A stretch of 64,000 nt of DNA from Bog-473 sp049513455 (lineage in GTDB: Bacteria; Actinomycetota; Acidimicrobiia; Acidimicrobiales; RAAP-2): NCBI GenBank assembly GCA_049513455.1, contig JBEKWB010000009.1:42498-106497 (forward strand). Direction: 5' to 3'. Below are positions 52,212 through 60,249 of this stretch, piece after piece. The notes beneath the pieces were generated by a model. It ran no database searches, was not told where the DNA came from, and saw only the letters and a program-made list of their open reading frames with translations. Both the position numbers and the translations under genes were made by a program. Every line of letters starts with the position of its first letter. Position 1 is the stretch's first letter.

Positions 52212-52947
52212 CGTTGACACCGATGACCTGCCCGGTGATGTAGCCGGCCTCATCGCGAACGAGGAAGGCGCACGTCGCCGCGATGTCCTCGGGACGGCCG
52301 ACCCGGCGTACCGGCGTGCGCGCCGCATGGTACTCGACCCCCTCGCCCAGCAGGCCCTTGCGCTCGGAAGCCCGCAGCATCGGGGTGTCGATGAATCCGG
52401 GCGGGATGGTGTTGACGGTGATCCCCTTCGGGCCCAGCTCGAGCGCCAGTGCCTTGGTGAACCCGATCACCCCCGCCTTCGCGGCCACGTAATGGGTCAT
52501 GAGCGGCTGGCCGCCGTGGGCGCTCGACGACGAGATGTTGACGATCCGGCCCCACCCCTCCTCGACCATGTCGGGCACGACCGCCTGGCAGCAGTCGAAG
52601 GTGCCCGTCAGGTTGACGGCGAGTATGCGGCTCCACTTCTCGGCCGTGATGGAGAGGAAGCGGTCGAACCCGTCGAGCCCGGCACTGTTCACCAGGATGG
52701 TCGGCCGGCCGAACTGTTCGCGCACGGCGGTGACACCCTCATCAATCTGCCCCCGGTCCGTCACATCCACCTGCAGGCCGATGGCAGTGCCGCCGGCTGC
52801 CACAATTTTTGCCGCAGCCGCCTCGGCGGCGTCGCCGTCACGGTCGAAGATGGCGACCGCGTTGTTCTCGGCCGCCAATCGTTCGCTGATGGCGAACCCG
52901 ATTCCCGAGGCTCCGCCAGTGACGATGGCTGTTCGTTCGAAGCTCAT
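52195..52947 (-). CDS. SDR-family oxidoreductase
   Basis: A 250-residue classical short-chain dehydrogenase: VTGGASGIG at residues 9-17, NISSSSAHGG with catalytic Ser, HYVAAKAGVIGF with Tyr and Lys, and PEDIAATCAFLV with the closing GVNGGRN. Its ATG overlaps the TauD stop by four bases. Likely dehydrogenates a hydroxyl made by one of the oxygenases in the operon. Confidence 0.93.
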   Translation of the reverse strand: MSFERTAIVTGGASGIGFAISERLAAENNAVAIFDRDGDAAEAAAAKIVAAGGTAIGLQVDVTDRGQIDEGVTAVREQFGRPTILVNSAGLDGFDRFLSITAEKWSRILAVNLTGTFDCCQAVVPDMVEEGWGRIVNISSSSAHGGQPLMTHYVAAKAGVIGFTKALALELGPKGITVNTIPPGFIDTPMLRASERKGLLGEGVEYHAARTPVRRVGRPEDIAATCAFLVRDEAGYITGQVIGVNGGRNT

Positions 52948-53774
52948 TGGATCGGCTCGTCTCCGTGCAGGGTGGTGCGGTGCATGTCCCGGGGTGACGC
53001 GGCGTCGTACCGGCACGCCCGGTGCAGCACACCGCGATTGTCCCAGACCACCAGGTCGCCGACCGCCCACTGGTGGCGGTAGATCCGCTCTGGCGTGGTC
53101 GACCGCGCCAGGAGGTCGTCGAGCAGGGCCCGCCCCGCGTCGCGGTCCAGGCCGACCACATGGGAGGCGGTGGCCCCGAGCACCAGCGACCGCCGCCCCG
53201 ATTGGTGCGTCCACACCAACGGATGTTCCTTCGAAGGGCGCGACCGCCAGATGGCAACCTCTTCTGGCGAGGGGTCCTTGTTGACCAGCCGCTGTGACGC
53301 CTCAATGGTGTGGACGACGCGCAGCGCGAGATAGCGCTGCTTCTCCTCGTCCGAGAGGTCGTCGTAGGCCGCATAGGTACTGGCGAACTCCGTCTCGCCC
53401 CCCGATTCGGCCACCGCGTGCGCGCTCAGGAGTGTGGCCATGATCGGGACGTCGTCCGTGCAGCCGTCGATGTGCCAGTCGAAGGTCCCGCGCAGGTACT
53501 CAGCCGCCGGGTTCTTCGCCGGGTCGAGCGTGACCCTGAAGATCTCGGGGTTCTCCCCCCGGCCGAGGACCACCACACGCCCCAGCCTCTGGCTGAACGC
53601 CACCTGCGTGGCGTCGTCGATGTGCAGGCCGCGAAAGACCAGGACCCCGTGGGCGTCGAGGGCTCCGAGGATCCATTGCGGTAGCGACGCATCGTTCAGC
53701 AGGCGCTCTGCATCGACATCGACGACGGCGGCACCGACGGTCGGGCCGAGCTGCTCCGTGGTGAGGACGGTCAT
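52944..53774 (-). CDS. TauD/TfdA-family 2-oxoglutarate dioxygenase
   Basis: A 276-residue Fe(II)/2-oxoglutarate dioxygenase. Iron ligands are His and Asp in DWHIDGCTDD near residue 103 and His in DNRGVLHRAC near 253; the 2-oxoglutarate Arg is in RDMHRTTLHG near the C-terminus. It hydroxylates an aliphatic carbon, often releasing a heteroatom group. GAAGGAG precedes the ATG. First gene of the TauD-SDR-CMD-Rieske operon. Confidence 0.93.
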   Translation of the reverse strand: MTVLTTEQLGPTVGAAVVDVDAERLLNDASLPQWILGALDAHGVLVFRGLHIDDATQVAFSQRLGRVVVLGRGENPEIFRVTLDPAKNPAAEYLRGTFDWHIDGCTDDVPIMATLLSAHAVAESGGETEFASTYAAYDDLSDEEKQRYLALRVVHTIEASQRLVNKDPSPEEVAIWRSRPSKEHPLVWTHQSGRRSLVLGATASHVVGLDRDAGRALLDDLLARSTTPERIYRHQWAVGDLVVWDNRGVLHRACRYDAASPRDMHRTTLHGDEPIQ

Positions 53775-53820
53775 CCGGTTTCTCCTTCGGGGCCGACTGA
53801 CGATAGAGGAAGATTGCTCG

Positions 53821-53840
53821 TTTTGAAGAATAGCATTTCC
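53821..53840. promoter_or_regulatory. TTTTGA-type box upstream of TauD operon
   Basis: A 20-base box beginning TTTTGAAGAAT and ending TTTCC, 47-66 bases before the TauD start. It matches the box at 58629-58648 at 16 of 20 positions, which lies the same distance before the LLM gene at 58576. Shared control inferred. Confidence 0.52.
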
Positions 53841-53989
53841 AGCCCGGTGGTGACGGAGGTGAGACCAGGCCGCGCACCGGAACTCCCGAGCGTTTCGGAA
53901 GGCCCCCGCCGGCCTCCCCCCACCTCCGGGCCTGTCCTTCTTGTCAGCGCAATTGCCATTGAAAGAGAACTACGTTATCGTTTGAAAAC

Positions 53990-55075
53990 ATGGCTCTTTC
54001 GCGCCCTCTCGAGGGCGCAGCAGGCACGGCACACGACCACGGGTTCCACCGGCTGCGCGTGGCCCGGGTGATCTCCGAGACGACGGAGGCCAGCTCATTC
54101 GTGCTCGAGGTGCCCGAGGAGCTCAGGCCGTTGTTCGTCTACGACGCGGGCCAGTTCTGCACCTTCCGGGTCCACGTCGATGACCGGGTGCACCTGCGCT
54201 GCTACTCCATGTCGTCCTCGCCGGCGGTGGACCCCGAACTGAAGGTCACGGTGAAACGGACGCCGGGTGGCGTGGTGTCGAACTGGATGAACGACCAGCT
54301 GAGGGAGGGCGACACCGTCGAGGCGACTCGACCCGCCGGGGTGTTCCGCCTGGGGCCCGGCCACGGTGACGTCGTTGCGTTCAGCGCGGGAAGCGGGATC
54401 ACGCCGGTGCTCTCCCTGGTGAAGACGGCTCTCGCCACCACCACCCGTCGGGTCCGACTTCTCTACGCCAACCAGCACCGCGACGCCGTGATCTTCGGAG
54501 CCGAGCTCGACGCACTCGGCCGGCAGTACGGCGACCGCCTGTCGGTGTCACACCACCTCGACATCGACCGGGGGCTCGTGCGACCCGAGACCATCGGGGA
54601 CTTCGCCGACGGTGCGGACGATTCCGAGTTCTACATCTGCGGGCCCGGCCCGTTCATGGACATTGTCGAGCAGTCCCTTCACTCGCGTGGGGTTGCAGCG
54701 GCGCGCATCCACATCGAGCGTTTCACCCCGGCCGCGTGGATCCAGGAAGTCGAGCCCTCACCCTCCCCGACGACGGCCAGGGGAGAGGCGGCGACCCAGG
54801 TCACCGTGGAGCTGGACGGGCGCACGAGCACCGCTGACTATCGGCCGGGCACCACCATCCTGCAGACGGCCCGCCAGATGGGCCTGGCCCCGCCGTTCTC
54901 CTGCGAGTCGGGGAGCTGCGCCACCTGCATGGCCAGGCTGGTGGGGGGGACGGTTGCCATGCACGTCAACAACGCCCTCTCCGACGACGAAGTGGCGCAA
55001 GGCTGGATACTTACCTGTCAGGCTGTGCCGACAAGCTCGTCGGTGCACGCCGTCTACAGCTATGAGGAGGGGTAA
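53990..55075 (+). CDS. Ferredoxin-NAD(P)H reductase, KshB/PaaE-like
   Basis: A 361-residue electron-transfer protein with three modules. FAD domain: LRCYSMSS near residue 70. NAD domain: FSAGSGITP and YICGPGPFMD. C-terminal plant-type 2Fe-2S domain: Cys 305, 310, 313 and 343. It passes electrons from NAD(P)H to a Rieske oxygenase, most likely that of the divergent operon. No ribosome site is visible at the ATG; an AT-rich box (TTATCGTTTGAAAAC) sits directly before it, so a leaderless transcript is possible. Confidence 0.93.
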   Translation: MALSRPLEGAAGTAHDHGFHRLRVARVISETTEASSFVLEVPEELRPLFVYDAGQFCTFRVHVDDRVHLRCYSMSSSPAVDPELKVTVKRTPGGVVSNWMNDQLREGDTVEATRPAGVFRLGPGHGDVVAFSAGSGITPVLSLVKTALATTTRRVRLLYANQHRDAVIFGAELDALGRQYGDRLSVSHHLDIDRGLVRPETIGDFADGADDSEFYICGPGPFMDIVEQSLHSRGVAAARIHIERFTPAAWIQEVEPSPSPTTARGEAATQVTVELDGRTSTADYRPGTTILQTARQMGLAPPFSCESGSCATCMARLVGGTVAMHVNNALSDDEVAQGWILTCQAVPTSSSVHAVYSYEEG

Positions 55076-55503
55076 TGCCAAAACCGCCGATCGACGATGT
55101 GATCGAGATTGAACAGCTGCTGGCCCGCTACGCCGTGGGGATGACCAGGGACGACATCGACACGGTCCTCGAGGTCTTCACCCCGGACGGCACCTACAGT
55201 GCCTTCGGGGACGCCTATGCACTGGCCGACTTCCCGGCGCTGGTGGCGGCGGCGCCCAAGGGGCTCTTCCTGGTGGGCCCCCCCGTCCTCAACCTCGACG
55301 GCGATGTCGGGGACGGCCAGCAGCCGCTGTGCTTCGTCGAGCAGACGACGCACGATATGCGCATCGGCTACTACTCGGACACCTACCGCCGCACGCCCGA
55401 CGGCTGGCGCCTGCAGACCCGGTCCATGACGTTTCTCCGCAAGAGCGGCGCCCGGGACTCCGGCCGGGCCCACGACCCGACTCGACCCGCGCCCACGCAT
55501 TGA
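55075..55503 (+). CDS. SnoaL-like NTF2-fold protein
   Basis: A 142-residue NTF2-like protein: IEQLLARYAVGMTRDDIDTV, then FTPDGTYSAFGD, HDMRIGYYSDTYRRTPDGWR. It resembles steroid isomerase/SnoaL-like barrels and the small subunits of ring-hydroxylating oxygenases. The ATG overlaps the reductase stop by one base (TAATG) and its stop overlaps the next ATG (TGATG), so it is translated as part of the operon. Confidence 0.82.
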   Translation: MPKPPIDDVIEIEQLLARYAVGMTRDDIDTVLEVFTPDGTYSAFGDAYALADFPALVAAAPKGLFLVGPPVLNLDGDVGDGQQPLCFVEQTTHDMRIGYYSDTYRRTPDGWRLQTRSMTFLRKSGARDSGRAHDPTRPAPTH

Positions 55504-56633
55504 TGGAGCTCGCCGAGTTCCGCCGCGCGCTGGACTCCTGGCTCGACGAGAACGAGTCCCGCCTCACGGATGACCGCCGAGCCGCGGCGACGCTCGACGA
55601 GCAGATGGCCCACCTGGCCACGGTCAAGCGCCTGACCTACGAGGCCGGCTTCATGCGCTGGGGCTGGCCGCCCCGCGTAGGAGGCCTTGGAGGGTCCACG
55701 CTCCTGCGCGCCTACCTCGGAGAGGCCCTCACCGCCCGGGACATGGTGGAGCCCGGTATCTACTCCATGACAGAGGTACTGGCCCCGACGATGATCGACT
55801 ACGCCACGCCCGAGCTTGCCGCCGCCATGGTGCCGCGGCTCCTGCGTGGCGACGAGACCTGGTGCCAGGGGTTCTCCGAGCCGGGGACGGGAAGCAATCT
55901 GGCCTCGCTCTCGTGCCGGGCCACGCGCACGGCCGGGGGGTGGCGCGTCACCGGCCAGAAAGTCTGGACCAGCCTCGCCCAGTTTGCCGACCGCTGCGTG
56001 CTCCTCACCCGGACCGGCACACCGGACTCGGCCCACAAGGGGATCACCGCCCTGTTCGTCGACATGCAAAGCCCGGGCATCACGGTGCGGCCCATCGAGA
56101 CGATGCACGGCGCGGCCGAGTTCTCCGAGGTCTTCTTCGATGACGTCGACGTGCCCTTCGACCGCACGCTCGGCCAGGAGGGGCAGGGCTGGGCGGTCGC
56201 CATGGACCTCCTGCCCTACGAACGGAGCACGGCGCTGTGGCACCGGGCCGCCTTCCTCCATCGCCGGCTGGAGCGCCTTCTCCTGGCCGCGCCACCCGGA
56301 GCCCTCGACCCCGTGGCAGTAGGAGGGGTGGCCCAACTCCTCTATGCGTTGCGCGCCCGGTCGAGGAACACGCAACGACGGCTGGCGGGGGGCGAACACC
56401 TCGGACCGGAGACATCCATCGACAAGGTTCTGGTGGCCACGGCCGAGCAGGCGGTGTTCGACCTGGTGGCGGACGGGCTGTCCACGGACATCCTCATCGG
56501 GGACGATCCGACCAGCGAGCGCTGGCGACGGGAGTTCCTGTACTCGCGGGCGGCGACGATCTATGGCGGTACTGCGGAGATCCAGCGGAACATCATCGCC
56601 CGCCGGCTCCTCGACCTCGGACCGGACCGATGA
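55503..56633 (+). CDS. Acyl-CoA dehydrogenase (FAD-binding subunit of a pair)
   Basis: A 376-residue acyl-CoA dehydrogenase. Middle domain: WCQGFSEPGTGSNLASL and GQKVWTSLAQFAD. C-terminal: IYGGTAEIQRNIIARRLL, with Gly in place of the Glu of the EGT motif, as in heteromeric FadE proteins. Strongly similar in pattern to the gene at 34551. It overlaps the following acyl-CoA dehydrogenase gene by four bases. Confidence 0.93.
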   Translation: MELAEFRRALDSWLDENESRLTDDRRAAATLDEQMAHLATVKRLTYEAGFMRWGWPPRVGGLGGSTLLRAYLGEALTARDMVEPGIYSMTEVLAPTMIDYATPELAAAMVPRLLRGDETWCQGFSEPGTGSNLASLSCRATRTAGGWRVTGQKVWTSLAQFADRCVLLTRTGTPDSAHKGITALFVDMQSPGITVRPIETMHGAAEFSEVFFDDVDVPFDRTLGQEGQGWAVAMDLLPYERSTALWHRAAFLHRRLERLLLAAPPGALDPVAVGGVAQLLYALRARSRNTQRRLAGGEHLGPETSIDKVLVATAEQAVFDLVADGLSTDILIGDDPTSERWRREFLYSRAATIYGGTAEIQRNIIARRLLDLGPDR

Positions 56634-57598
56634 TGGACCCGGCCGACCGCATCCTTTTCGAACGGAGCCTGGAGCACGCGGTCGAAGGGCACAGCGGAGA
56701 GGCGCTGGATACGGCCCTGCTCGAGCTCGGGTGGCACGAGGCTCTCGCGCTGGACCCGCAGACGGCGGTGGCGACCCTGTTCAGGCTCCAGGGCTCGGAA
56801 CACGCCTCGTCCTCGTCCCTGGACCATGTCCTCCTGCATCGCCTGGAGTTGAAGGGATCTCCGGTTACCGGTGTCGTCCTGCCCCCTCTCGGCCAATGGG
56901 CCCCGCCGGGCGAGCTCGAGGGCGACGAGCTCGTCGTCCGCGGACTGGGCGGTGCCGCGCTGCAGGACCACGAGGTTGCGCTCGTGGTGGCCCGGACCGG
57001 CGGAGCAGCGATCGCCGCGATTGTGCCCACGGCCGACTTGGCACTGCGCCGGATCCACGGCATGGACGCCGAGCTCGGACTTCTCGAGGTCACCGGCAGG
57101 CTGCTGCACGGCTCGGCGGCACGGCAGGAACTGCCTCCATCGGCCTGGTCCTCCTCAGTAGCCCTCTGTCAGCTGGCCGTGGGCCATGAGCTGGTCGGCG
57201 CCTCGAGGAAGATGCTGGAACTGGCCCGACGACACGCCGTCGAGCGGACCCAATTCGATCAGATCATCGGCAAGTTCCAGGCCGTCCGTCACCGCCTGGC
57301 CGAGACGCTCGTCGCCCTGGAGGCCGCGGACGCGATGCTCGGGGCGGCCTGGGAGGACGGATCCCCCACGACAGCGGCTGTCGCCAAGGCATTGGCCGGG
57401 CGTGCAGCACGCACTGCAGCCCGTCACTGCCAGCAGGTGCTGGCGGGCATCGGCTTCACCACGGAGCACGAGTTCCACCACTACGTGCGGCGCGTCCTGG
57501 TGCTCGATGCGCTCTTCGGCGGTTCCCGCTCGCTGACCAGAGAACTCGGGGTCGAGCTGCTCACGAGCCAGCGGCTGCCGGCTCTGGTACCCCTGTAG
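56630..57598 (+). CDS. Short acyl-CoA dehydrogenase-like protein (partner subunit)
   Basis: A 322-residue, divergent acyl-CoA dehydrogenase. The middle domain is reduced and lacks the FAD-contacting W-x-G-F-S-E-P motif. The C-terminal helical domain keeps HAVERTQFDQIIGKFQAVRHRLAE, but the usual HGGIG reads LAGIGFTTEHE. Shorter than the family norm (about 380). Taken with the preceding gene it forms a probable heteromeric dehydrogenase. ATGATG start; the first ATG overlaps the previous stop. Confidence 0.86.
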   Translation: MMDPADRILFERSLEHAVEGHSGEALDTALLELGWHEALALDPQTAVATLFRLQGSEHASSSSLDHVLLHRLELKGSPVTGVVLPPLGQWAPPGELEGDELVVRGLGGAALQDHEVALVVARTGGAAIAAIVPTADLALRRIHGMDAELGLLEVTGRLLHGSAARQELPPSAWSSSVALCQLAVGHELVGASRKMLELARRHAVERTQFDQIIGKFQAVRHRLAETLVALEAADAMLGAAWEDGSPTTAAVAKALAGRAARTAARHCQQVLAGIGFTTEHEFHHYVRRVLVLDALFGGSRSLTRELGVELLTSQRLPALVPL

Positions 57599-57600
57599 CG

Positions 57601-57616
57601 GCGGGCGGGCCCCCGC
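57601..57616. terminator. GC hairpin between convergent operons
   Basis: GCGGG, six bases, CCCGC, in the 24-base gap between the ends of the acyl-CoA dehydrogenase and LLM genes. No T-tract. A possible bidirectional stem-only terminator. Confidence 0.35.
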
Positions 57617-57622
57617 ACAGTT

Positions 57623-58576
57623 TCAGAACGATGACACCAGCGACGAGAGCAGCGCGCGCGTACGCGTGGAGGAGGTGATCAGCTCCTCGCGGGTTTCCCC
57701 GATGGGCACCACTCTCATGGAGATGTCGGTGACGCCGGCATCGGCAAACGCGTGGAGGCGCTTCACGATGGTGGACTCGCTCCCGGCCACGAGTATGTCG
57801 CCCACGGTCTGCGCGTCGCCGTGGTCGAGCAGCTTCTGGTAGTTCGGGGATACCTCGGCCTCGCTCAATATCCGGTTGGTACGGGCCACGGCGACCTCGA
57901 CCTCCTGATCGCCGCAGAGACAGACCGGGATGCCCGCCACAATCCGCGGCGGTGGCCTGTGCGCCGCCTCGGCGGCCCGGGTAAGCGTCGGCACAATGTG
58001 TGATCCGATGGCACGCTCGTCGGCCATCCACAAGATGGTCCCGTCGGTCCGTTCGCCGCAGAGCCGCAGCATCAAGGGCCCGAGCGCGGCGAGCAGGACG
58101 GGGGTCGGCGCCACGTCGGTGATGTCGAGCGGATTGTGCACGCGGAAGAACTCGTTCTCGACGTCGACCGGACCGGGTGCGCCCAGTGCCTGGTCCAGAA
58201 CGTCGAGGTAGGCGCGCATGGTCGCCACGGGCCGCGCGTAGGGCAGTCCCATCATCTCGTCGATGATCCAATGATGCGAGACGCCCAGGCCGAGCGCGAG
58301 ACGACCCTCGCAGACGGCCTGCACGGAGAGGGCCTGCTGGGCCAGCGCAACGGGGTGGCGGGGCTGGACCGGCACGACGGCCGTCCCGATTTCGATGCGG
58401 GTCGTGGCGGCGCCCACGACGGCGGCGGCGGTCAGCGCATCGAACTCATCGGGGATCTGCGGGATCCAGACCGTCGCCAGGCCGGCCTCTTCCGCCCACT
58501 GCGCGTCGGCCGCGAGTCGGGAGACCTTGGATCGGTAGCGGCCTCGCTCAGGCCCGATCATCAAGCCGATTCGCAT
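57623..58576 (-). CDS. LLM class F420-dependent-type oxidoreductase
   Basis: A 317-residue luciferase-like TIM-barrel protein of the F420-dependent subgroup: MRIGLMIGPERGRYRSKVSR, VWIPQIPDEFDALTA, ATTRIEIGTAVVPVQPRHP and GRLALGLGVSHHWI. Smaller than the enzymes at 2659 and 16897. AAGGGG precedes the ATG. It follows the CoA ligase at 58663 on the same strand after 86 bases, a gap that contains a TTTTGA box and a short hairpin, so it may have its own promoter. Confidence 0.9.
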   Translation of the reverse strand: MRIGLMIGPERGRYRSKVSRLAADAQWAEEAGLATVWIPQIPDEFDALTAAAVVGAATTRIEIGTAVVPVQPRHPVALAQQALSVQAVCEGRLALGLGVSHHWIIDEMMGLPYARPVATMRAYLDVLDQALGAPGPVDVENEFFRVHNPLDITDVAPTPVLLAALGPLMLRLCGERTDGTILWMADERAIGSHIVPTLTRAAEAAHRPPPRIVAGIPVCLCGDQEVEVAVARTNRILSEAEVSPNYQKLLDHGDAQTVGDILVAGSESTIVKRLHAFADAGVTDISMRVVPIGETREELITSSTRTRALLSSLVSSF

Positions 58577-58594
58577 GCCGTACCCCTTCCGGAC

Positions 58595-58610
58595 TCGTCG
58601 TTCACGACGA
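58595..58610. repeat. Short perfect inverted repeat upstream of LLM gene
   Basis: TCGTCGT, two bases, ACGACGA, 19-34 bases before the LLM start. It could be a regulatory hairpin in the leader or an operator. Confidence 0.35.
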
Positions 58611-58628
58611 CGAGAACCTACTTCTTCA

Positions 58629-58648
58629 TTTTGAGGAATGCCAGTTCC
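58629..58648. promoter_or_regulatory. TTTTGA-type box upstream of LLM gene
   Basis: A 20-base box beginning TTTTGAGGAAT and ending GTTCC, with GGAA and TTCC as inverted half-sites. It is 53-72 bases before the LLM start and just after the CoA-ligase stop. It aligns with 53821-53840 at 16 of 20 positions without gaps. Confidence 0.52.
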
Positions 58649-58662
58649 GCTCCTGGTCCCGC

Positions 58663-60204
58663 TCAGTTGCCGGCCCTGAGCTCGCGCTTGAGGACCTTTC
58701 CCGACGGATTGCGCGGCAGCGCACTGAGGAACACGATCTCCTTGGGGACCTTGAAGCGGGCGAGTTGGGATCGGCAGTGCTCGAGCACCTCGTCGTCGGT
58801 CGCCGTGGCGTCGTCGCGCAGGACGACGAAGGCCACGGGAACCTCTCCCCACCGGTCATCGGGACGGGCCACGACGGCCGCCTCGAGCACGGCGTCGTGT
58901 TCGTAGAGCACCCGCTCGATTTCCGAGCTGGCGATGTTCTCACCGCCCGACACGATCATGTCCTTGAACCGATCCACAATGTAGAGATAGCCGTCGTCGT
59001 CGCGCACGCCGATGTCCCCAGTGTGGAACCACCCTCCGGCAAACGCGGCGGCGGTCGCCTCGGGGTCCCGCCAATAGCCCTTGAATACCTTCGGTCCCCG
59101 CATGACGATCTCCCCGCGCTCCCCCGCAGGTACCGAAGCCCCCTGTTGGTCCCATATGTCGAGGTCGAGGAAGAGACACGGGCGGCCGACGCTGCCGAGC
59201 TTGCTGATCAGGCTGTCACGGTCGAGGAACGTATCGCCCGACACGGTCTCGGTGAGGCCGTACGCATCGGCGAACCAGGCCCGGGGAAACGCGCGCGTGA
59301 CCCGCTCGATGAGCGGGATGGGCATCTTCTCCCCCCCGTTGATGACCACCCGCACCGACGAGAGGTCACGCTGCTCGATGTCGGGCAACGCCATGATCGC
59401 GTTGACCATGGCGGGAGCCAGCCACACCGTGGTCACTCGCGATCGCTCGAGCTCGTCGACCACGTCGGCGGCGTCGAAGGCGCGATGGATGATGGTCGTG
59501 GCCCCCGCGGCGATCAGCGTGGTAGTGGTGAGGTCGAGCGCGCCGACGTGGTAGAGCGGGCCACAGGCGAGCCCGAGATCGTCGCTCGTGAAGCCGAACT
59601 CCACAATGTGCGCCAGGTTCTTCCAGGCCAGGTTGGCATGCGTGATCATGACGCCCTTGGGCCGTCCCGTCGTACCCGACGTGTACATCAAACGGTGGAC
59701 GTCGTCGGCCGCCGCGGGGACGCGGGGTTCACCCCAATGGCGTACACGCACATCGGGGAGGGCGGTCCACCCAGCCGGTGCCGCCGGCGACGCACACACA
59801 CGCAGGAGCGCCCCATCCATGCCCTCGATCGCCTCGTTGGCCAGATCGATGAGTCGCTCGTCGCAGACCAGTGCCCGCGCTCCGGAGTGCTCGAGGATGT
59901 AGCGCACTTCGGGTGCGGCGAGCCTCCAGTTGATCGGCATGGCGATGGCGCCGAGGTAGTTGGCGGCAAAGATCGTCTCGAGAAATTCCGGACTGTTGTA
60001 AGAGAGGAGCGCCACCACCTCGCCACGGCCCACCCCGTGCCCGGCCAGGCCGCCCGCCAGTCCAGTGGCGCGTTGGGCCATATCGCCATACGTCGTGGTC
60101 TCGCCCTCGAACACGGTGAACGCTTTCTCGGGCGATCGGGTGGCGTGGTGGGCGAGCACGGCGAACCAGTTCAGATCCGGCTGCGTCACCGGGGCGGAGG
60201 TCAT
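58663..60204 (-). CDS. Acyl-CoA synthetase (FadD-type)
   Basis: A 513-residue adenylate-forming CoA ligase. Motifs: LMYTSGTTGRPKGVMITHAN near residue 170, DAYGLTETVSGD, GWFHTGDIGV, YIVDRFKDMIVSGGENIASSEIE and PSGKVLKREL. The ATG has GAGAGG only at a long distance upstream. The tnpB insertion starts 46 bases upstream of the ATG and may have separated this gene from its native promoter. Confidence 0.93.
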   Translation of the reverse strand: MTSAPVTQPDLNWFAVLAHHATRSPEKAFTVFEGETTTYGDMAQRATGLAGGLAGHGVGRGEVVALLSYNSPEFLETIFAANYLGAIAMPINWRLAAPEVRYILEHSGARALVCDERLIDLANEAIEGMDGALLRVCASPAAPAGWTALPDVRVRHWGEPRVPAAADDVHRLMYTSGTTGRPKGVMITHANLAWKNLAHIVEFGFTSDDLGLACGPLYHVGALDLTTTTLIAAGATTIIHRAFDAADVVDELERSRVTTVWLAPAMVNAIMALPDIEQRDLSSVRVVINGGEKMPIPLIERVTRAFPRAWFADAYGLTETVSGDTFLDRDSLISKLGSVGRPCLFLDLDIWDQQGASVPAGERGEIVMRGPKVFKGYWRDPEATAAAFAGGWFHTGDIGVRDDDGYLYIVDRFKDMIVSGGENIASSEIERVLYEHDAVLEAAVVARPDDRWGEVPVAFVVLRDDATATDDEVLEHCRSQLARFKVPKEIVFLSALPRNPSGKVLKRELRAGN

Positions 60205-60249
60205 GATGGGGACGCAACCTCTCGTCGGGACGGCCCGCTAAGGGTCCGC

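Noticed and set aside
50262..55075. Calling the Rieske/reductase pair KshA/KshB (3-ketosteroid 9-alpha-hydroxylase)
   Set aside because: The reductase fits KshB in layout, but the oxygenase is longer than KshA and other steroid-ring genes (kstD, hsaC, hsaD) are absent from the window.
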